Below the pieces are notes generated by a model. The model searched no databases, was not told the DNA's origin, and was given only the letters and a program-made list of their open reading frames with translations. 48,284 bases of DNA from Brevundimonas sp. (GTDB lineage: Bacteria > Pseudomonadota > Alphaproteobacteria > Caulobacterales > Caulobacteraceae), in NCBI RefSeq assembly GCF_030656255.1, contig NZ_JAUSOE010000019.1, forward strand, positions 1 through 48,284, written 5' to 3'. This document shows, one piece after another, positions 42,458-48,284 of this stretch. The translations under genes were made by a program, and so were the position numbers. Position 1 is the stretch's first letter. Each line of letters begins with the position of its first letter.

Positions 42458-43276
42458 TCAGGGCAGGGGAAGGGCCAGGGCCGCACGCTCGGCCGCACAG
42501 CCGGGATTGGTTCGCCCCGTCGCCCGCGCCGCCGCCAGTTCGTCGCGCGCCGCTGCGACCTGGACTTGGAAGTCCGGCGTGGCGGCGATCTCGGCTGTAA
42601 CGGCCCGCCCCAGGGCCTCGCCCGCCGTTCCGTCGCTGGGATAGTCCATGGCGCAGATCTGGCGACTGAGGGCGATCTCATGGCCGATGCGCCGCACCTC
42701 CGCCGCCCGGTCCGGCGCGATCAGGGCCAGGACCTCGGCATAGGCGGTTCCCACCGCCGCGCCGGCCGATGGGGCGGACGGGCTGCGCCGCAGCGCCGGC
42801 GTCAGGGTCTGGCAGGCCCGGCGCGCGGGATCCTCGGCGACCGGCCGGGCGCGCACGCCTTTCGCCTGGGCCATCACAACCGCCGCCTGGGCGTCATGAA
42901 AGACCTTGGCCATCATACGGTCCAGCGCCGGGGTCTCGGCCGAGCCCAGCCGAACCCCCAAGGCGCAGTCGAAATGTTGAAGCGCCAGCGGCGGCCGCAG
43001 TTCGGCATGGGCGGTCGCCATCAGCCAGCGATCCGTATCCTCCAAGGCCTTAAACCGCGCCGACGCCGCCCGGTCGGCCGCATCCTGGGCCGACCCCGCC
43101 ACGGGCGCGGGCGGCACGGCCTCGGCCAGGCGCGCGACGACGCCGGGCGACAGATAGCCGTCGTCGGTCGTGCTGAAGATCGGACGGGGCGACGGCCGCT
43201 CGGCCGGGGCGCAGGCCGCCAGGGGCAGCGAAGGCAGGATCACCGTCGCCGCGATCAGGGCGGCGACCGGTCTCAC
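42458..43276 (-). CDS. Degenerate class A acid phosphatase (PAP2-superfamily) lipoprotein/exported protein
   Basis: A 272-residue exported protein with a signal peptide ending LPLAACAPAE, probably with a lipobox at Cys22. The body aligns with class A acid phosphatases (PhoN type): SAPSAGAAVGTAYAEVLALI and ALSRQICAMDYPSDGTAG match the PSGH and SRxxxxHxxxD motifs in spacing. The catalytic His of PSGH is Gly172 and the nucleophile His of the second motif is Asp211, so it should be inactive as a phosphatase. The start is GTG 43276 overlapping the upstream stop (GTGA). Confidence 0.75.
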   Translation of the reverse strand: MRPVAALIAATVILPSLPLAACAPAERPSPRPIFSTTDDGYLSPGVVARLAEAVPPAPVAGSAQDAADRAASARFKALEDTDRWLMATAHAELRPPLALQHFDCALGVRLGSAETPALDRMMAKVFHDAQAAVVMAQAKGVRARPVAEDPARRACQTLTPALRRSPSAPSAGAAVGTAYAEVLALIAPDRAAEVRRIGHEIALSRQICAMDYPSDGTAGEALGRAVTAEIAATPDFQVQVAAARDELAAARATGRTNPGCAAERAALALPLP

Positions 43277-43782
43277 AGACCCGCGCTCCAGCTCAGTTGC
43301 ACCGAAGTCTCGCCGCCGTCGCCGGGCGCCGCCACCACCTGAAGATTGGTCGCCCCAGCCTGGCCGCCTGCGGCGCCATAGGCGCGGGCGTCGCCCTGGT
43401 TCATGCCCATGACCGAGGTCAGACCCGCCTCCTCGGCGCGGGTGCGATAAAAGGCCACCACCTCGTCGGGCGTGGCGGCGGTGGTGAAGGTCACCAGACC
43501 GCCCTCGCCGTCCGGCCCGGCGGCGGTGGTCGCCGGTTGATCCAGGGCGGCGCCGGGATAAAGGGCCGCATAGGCGGGCGCGCCGGGCGCGGCCGGAACG
43601 GCGGCCGTCACCGCCTCGGGCGCAGGCGCAATCTCGCCCTCCGGCGGCGAAGCCGGGGCGGTCTTTTCCTCAGTCGCGGCGGTGGCCGCCTGGGCCGGCG
43701 CGTCTTCGATCTTGGACCGGTCGTCGCAACCCGCAAGGCAAAACAAGACTAAGGCGGCCGAGGCCGCCAGACGGCGTATCAT
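43273..43782 (-). CDS. Lipoprotein with Ala/Pro-rich linker
   Basis: A 169-residue lipoprotein. The signal peptide IRRLAASAALVLFCLAGC has its lipobox Cys at position 19, followed by an Ala/Pro/Glu-rich linker (about 25-75) and a C-terminal domain of about 90 residues (GGLVTFTTAATPDEVVAFYRTRAEEAG ending VQLSWSAGL) that may bind or scaffold an envelope partner. No family was recognised. I chose ATG 43782, 10 bases after AAGGGA. It leads the operon into the phosphatase-like and beta-helix genes through a 4-base overlap. Confidence 0.7.
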   Translation of the reverse strand: MIRRLAASAALVLFCLAGCDDRSKIEDAPAQAATAATEEKTAPASPPEGEIAPAPEAVTAAVPAAPGAPAYAALYPGAALDQPATTAAGPDGEGGLVTFTTAATPDEVVAFYRTRAEEAGLTSVMGMNQGDARAYGAAGGQAGATNLQVVAAPGDGGETSVQLSWSAGL

Positions 43783-43857
43783 CGGGGAATCGTCCCTTGG
43801 ACCCATGGTCAAGACGCCACCGTGGCGCATGGATGCGGCCGCAGCAAGGCGTCGGCG

Positions 43858-44136
43858 TCAATCGTCGTGTTCGGTGCGGCTCTTGGCGTCAGCCGAGGCC
43901 CGTCCTTCTTCGGCCAAGGTCTCGTTGATTTCAAGCGAGTCAGGGTCATCGTCCGACCCGCTGGCCGACCCGCCGCGCAGCGAGCCGGCGCGAGTGTCCG
44001 ATCCCGAGTCGCTGCCGTCCAACGCCTCGATCAAGGCGTCGGCCTTGTGTCCCAGGTCCGGTTTTTCGCCCATATCGGCGGCTTCGCGCGCATCCTCGCA
44101 CTCGGCTTCGGTCTTTTCGGCGTCAACGTCCGTCAT
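43858..44136 (-). CDS. Small highly acidic protein of unknown function
   Basis: A 92-residue protein with many Asp, Glu and Ser residues and almost no hydrophobic core (for example SDSGSDTRAGSLRGGSASGS). It is predicted to be disordered. GGAGACATGAGCC lies upstream of the ATG at 44136. No family or role can be given. It lies 75 bases upstream of the lipoprotein gene on the same strand and could be in the same operon. Confidence 0.5.
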   Translation of the reverse strand: MTDVDAEKTEAECEDAREAADMGEKPDLGHKADALIEALDGSDSGSDTRAGSLRGGSASGSDDDPDSLEINETLAEEGRASADAKSRTEHDD

Positions 44137-44236
44137 GGCTCATGTCTCCGGCTTCACCGGAGGTAAAGCGCCCGACCCGGTTGCGGTTCCCGGCCCCTGC
44201 CCTTGAACACCGGGCCGCAGCCCCGATCTAGGCGTC

Positions 44237-45241
<1,005 letters not shown>

Positions 45242-45250
45242 CGAGCCGAT

Positions 45251-46225
45251 TCAGCCCCGTCCGGTCAGAAACGCCAGCAACAGCGCGTTCACCTCGTCCG
45301 GCCGCTCCTGCTGGATCCAGTGGCCGGCGCCGGGCAGGACCACCGAATGCGTCAGGTTCGGGACCCAGTCCTTCAGCCCCGCCTCGGCCGAGCCGGCGTA
45401 ATGCCGCACCGGGTCGTCCTCGCCGACGATGAACAGGGCCGGCTGGAGGATCTGCTGATCCTGGACGAAGGCCGTCAGCGACCAGTTCAGGTCGATGGCC
45501 CGGTACCAGTTCAGCGGCGCGTCGAAGCCGCCGGCCGTGAAGGCTTCGACATATTCGGCGAAATGGGCGGGGGTCATCCACGGCGGCAGGTCCGCGCCGT
45601 CATCGATGCTGTCCAGCAGGCCGACGCCCCGCGCCATGAAGCCGGTGGCCCGTTTCAAGGCCGGGGTGGCGCCGTCATAGGCCCAGAACAGCTTCCTCAG
45701 CGTCGTGACCGGATCGGCCTCCAGCGCCAGATGGGCGTCCGCCGCCTGGAACCGGCTGATATAGAGATCGCCCATCCCCGCACGCTCGGACAGGATGGCC
45801 ATAACGGTCGTCGGCGGGCCCTGGGGCCGACGCGGCTGGAAGGGCACGGACAGGCCGGCCACCGCCGTGAACAGATCGGGACGCAGCAGGGCGCAGTGCC
45901 AGGCGACCGGCGCGCCCCAGTCGTGGCCCACAACGACGACGCTCGACTTGCCCAGCGCCCGCACCAGATCGACCATGTCCCCGACCAGATGCAGGATCGA
46001 ACAGGCGTCAACGCCCTCGGGCTTGTCCGTACCGCCGTATCCGCGCATGTCCGGGGCCGCGACGTGGTATCCTGCCGCCGATAGGGCCTCGACCTGGGCT
46101 CGCCAGCTGATCCCCAGTTCGGGGAAACCATGGATCAGCAGGACCAATGGCGCGTTGGGGTCTTCGAAGCCCGCCTCCAGCACCTGTTGGACAAGGCCGT
46201 CGGTCTTGATAAGCCGGGTGCGCAT
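45251..46225 (-). CDS. Alpha/beta hydrolase, epoxide-hydrolase type
   Basis: A 324-residue hydrolase. The oxyanion motif is HGFPE (32-36), the nucleophile is Asp102 in GHDWGAPVAWH, and the likely His is in PGAGHWIQQERPDEV. Asp instead of Ser in the elbow points to an epoxide hydrolase (or a haloalkane dehalogenase relative). It opens epoxides to diols. The start at 46225 follows a strong GGGAGG. It diverges from the aldo/keto reductase gene at 46286. Confidence 0.88.
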   Translation of the reverse strand: MRTRLIKTDGLVQQVLEAGFEDPNAPLVLLIHGFPELGISWRAQVEALSAAGYHVAAPDMRGYGGTDKPEGVDACSILHLVGDMVDLVRALGKSSVVVVGHDWGAPVAWHCALLRPDLFTAVAGLSVPFQPRRPQGPPTTVMAILSERAGMGDLYISRFQAADAHLALEADPVTTLRKLFWAYDGATPALKRATGFMARGVGLLDSIDDGADLPPWMTPAHFAEYVEAFTAGGFDAPLNWYRAIDLNWSLTAFVQDQQILQPALFIVGEDDPVRHYAGSAEAGLKDWVPNLTHSVVLPGAGHWIQQERPDEVNALLLAFLTGRG

Positions 46226-46285
46226 TCCAACCTCCCCCTCCCTTGCCAAGGCGGCGTTTCCCGCCGCTCATCGAACAGGACGGAC

Positions 46286-47122
46286 ATGACCCGCCTCGTC
46301 ACCTTTGCAGACGGTACGACCGTTCCCGCCCTGGGCCAAGGCACCTGGGAGATGGGCGACGACCCCGCCTGGCGCGACGAGGAGCAGCAGGCCCTGGCGC
46401 GCGGCATTGACCTGGGCCTGACCCTAATCGACACGGCCGAGCTCTATGGCGACGGCCGCTCCGAACGCCTGGTGGGCGAGGTCATCGCCGGACGCCGCGA
46501 CGAGGTCTTTCTGGTGTCCAAGGTCCGGCCCGACAATGCCTCGGAAATGAAGATGATGCTGGCCTGCGAGAAGTCGCTGGAACGGCTGGGGACCGACCGG
46601 CTGGACCTCTACCTGCTGCACTGGGAAGGCAATGTGCCGCTGGAGGAGACGGTCGAGGCGTTCCGCGAACTGGTCGACGAGGGCATGATCGCCCGCTGGG
46701 GCGTGTCCAATCTGGATATGCGCACCATGGAGCGGCTGATGGAGATCGAGGGGGCCGAGGACTGCGCCGTCAACCAGCTGCTCTATAATCTGGGCTCGCG
46801 CGGGGTGGAGTTCGACCTGCTGCCCTGGATGCAGGCCCGCGACATGCCGATGATGGCCTATTCGCCCCTGGGGCGCGGCGAATTGCTGGAACAGCCGCTG
46901 ATCCGCGACATCGCCAACCGCCACAGCGCCGACCCGGCTCAGGTGGCGCTCGCCGCCATCCTGCGCCACGACGGGGTCATCGCCATTCCCAAGGCCAGTT
47001 CGGTCGAACACGTCGAGGCCAACGCCGACGCCCTGGAGATCCAGTTCGACCTCGAGGACATCGAACGCCTCGACGAAGCCTTCCCCCCGCCCACGCGCGA
47101 GACGCCGCTGGATATTATTTGA
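46286..47122 (+). CDS. Aldo/keto reductase
   Basis: A 278-residue NADPH-dependent reductase with a TIM barrel. The catalytic tetrad is visible: Asp and Tyr in DTAELYGDGR, Lys in LVSKVRP and His in LYLLHWEG. A late AIPKASSVEHVEANADAL segment binds NADP phosphate. Reduction of aldehydes or ketones is likely; the substrate is unknown. The start at 46286 has AGGACGG upstream. Its stop overlaps the stop region of the convergent HIT gene by 8 bases. Confidence 0.9.
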   Translation: MTRLVTFADGTTVPALGQGTWEMGDDPAWRDEEQQALARGIDLGLTLIDTAELYGDGRSERLVGEVIAGRRDEVFLVSKVRPDNASEMKMMLACEKSLERLGTDRLDLYLLHWEGNVPLEETVEAFRELVDEGMIARWGVSNLDMRTMERLMEIEGAEDCAVNQLLYNLGSRGVEFDLLPWMQARDMPMMAYSPLGRGELLEQPLIRDIANRHSADPAQVALAAILRHDGVIAIPKASSVEHVEANADALEIQFDLEDIERLDEAFPPPTRETPLDII

Positions 47123-47537
47123 GGGCGCGCGGCGGCTCATCGCCCGCGATCAACTCCAAAAGCCGCGCCCGCTCATCATCCGCATAGGGAACCGCCGCCC
47201 CCCGCCCCCAGACCGGATCGGGCCACAGGCCGTCGTCGCGACGGCGGCCGACCACATGGACGTGCAGCTGGGCCGTCACATTGCCGATGGCCCCCACGTT
47301 CAGCTTTTCGACCGTTCCCAGCCGCCGCACCAAGGCCCCGGCCCGCACCGTCTCCTCGATCAGCACGGCCCGCTGTTCGACGCTCAAGTCCTCAAGCTCC
47401 ACCGCCCCCGCGACGCGCGGGATCAGGATCACCCAGGGGAAGCGGGCGTCGTCCTGAAGCCGCACCTGGCACAGCGGCCATTCGGCGGCGGCGACGGAGC
47501 CGGCTTCGAAGGCGGGGTCTGGACGAAAGTCGGTCAT
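47115..47537 (-). CDS. HIT-family nucleotide-binding protein
   Basis: A 140-residue histidine-triad protein. The motif reads QLHVHVVGRR, with Gln in place of the first His, a variant often seen in this group, and the following His pair retained. These proteins bind and hydrolyse nucleotide phosphoramidates or dinucleotides. The N-terminus FRPDPAFEAGSVAAAEWPLC and strand WVILIPRV fit the fold. It is 106 bases from the mdh start on the opposite strand. Confidence 0.88.
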   Translation of the reverse strand: MTDFRPDPAFEAGSVAAAEWPLCQVRLQDDARFPWVILIPRVAGAVELEDLSVEQRAVLIEETVRAGALVRRLGTVEKLNVGAIGNVTAQLHVHVVGRRRDDGLWPDPVWGRGAAVPYADDERARLLELIAGDEPPRALK

Positions 47538-47631
47538 TGCGGCTCCTCGACAAAGCCCCGCCAGCCTTGCAGCGCGGCCGATGCGGGTCTAGACCGCCCG
47601 CACGATTAATCCCCATTCGCACACGCAATAA

Positions 47632-48284
<653 letters not shown>

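Overview
The window is a GC-rich (roughly two-thirds G+C), densely coded chromosomal segment that looks like an alphaproteobacterium of the order Caulobacterales, most likely Brevundimonas or a close relative. Evidence: the order nadD-rsfS-rlmH-EnvC/LdpF-like-ctpA, SapC-family and UrcA-family proteins, a GTTC-N7-GTTC (alphaproteobacterial LexA) site in front of recA, a ROSE-like leader on an Hsp20 gene, and small lipoproteins of Caulobacterales type. No rRNA operon, CRISPR array, intact insertion sequence or prophage was seen. The genus is inferred, not proven.

Layout. 0-4.7 kb: the end of a response regulator, a small membrane protein, a structured intergenic region that may encode a small RNA, an MDR oxidoreductase with a MaoC-like protein, SapC, a Zur/Fur regulator and an alpha/beta hydrolase. 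4.8-9.1 kb: a housekeeping run for NAD synthesis (nadD), ribosome silencing (rsfS), 23S rRNA methylation (rlmH), a division amidase activator (LdpF/EnvC-like) and a periplasmic protease (ctpA). 9.3-11 kb: stress membrane protein, XRE regulator, hisN. 11.06-12.1 kb: a lower-GC orphan gene with a HEPN-like RNHxxH motif, the clearest accessory gene here. 12.1-15 kb: a hydrolase and two related methyltransferase-like proteins carrying export signals. 15-20.3 kb: heat-shock-controlled hsp20, rppH, a YibQ-type deacetylase-like gene, ppc. 20.4-24.6 kb: two UrcA genes flanking corA, then an M3 peptidase. 24.7-27.3 kb: murI and two metal-transport genes with palindromic operator candidates. 27.3-31 kb: lysA-lptM-argH diverging from tlpA, with overlapping start codons. 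31-32.6 kb: small envelope genes and tRNA-Met, with a displaced copy of the tRNA 3' half. 32.7-38 kb: a PQQ-type sugar dehydrogenase and a fadA-fadB beta-oxidation operon behind a LiuR-like palindrome. 38-38.2 kb: a 172-bp nested inverted-repeat element. 38.3-39.5 kb: recA with its SOS box. 39.5-43.8 kb: an envelope operon (lipoprotein, degenerate acid phosphatase, beta-helix protein, M28 peptidase). 43.8-48.3 kb: oxidoreductases, an epoxide-hydrolase-like enzyme, a HIT protein and the start of mdh.

Most of the window is ordinary core genome: cell-envelope growth and division, lysine/arginine/histidine synthesis, anaplerosis and TCA (ppc, mdh), fatty-acid oxidation and stress response. I did not find a convincing multi-gene novel system. 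The best leads are the orphan HEPN-like gene, the possible small RNA at 0.57-0.80 kb, the duplicated tRNA-Met 3' half, the exported methyltransferase-like pair, the catalytically degenerate phosphatase operon and the metal-transport operators.
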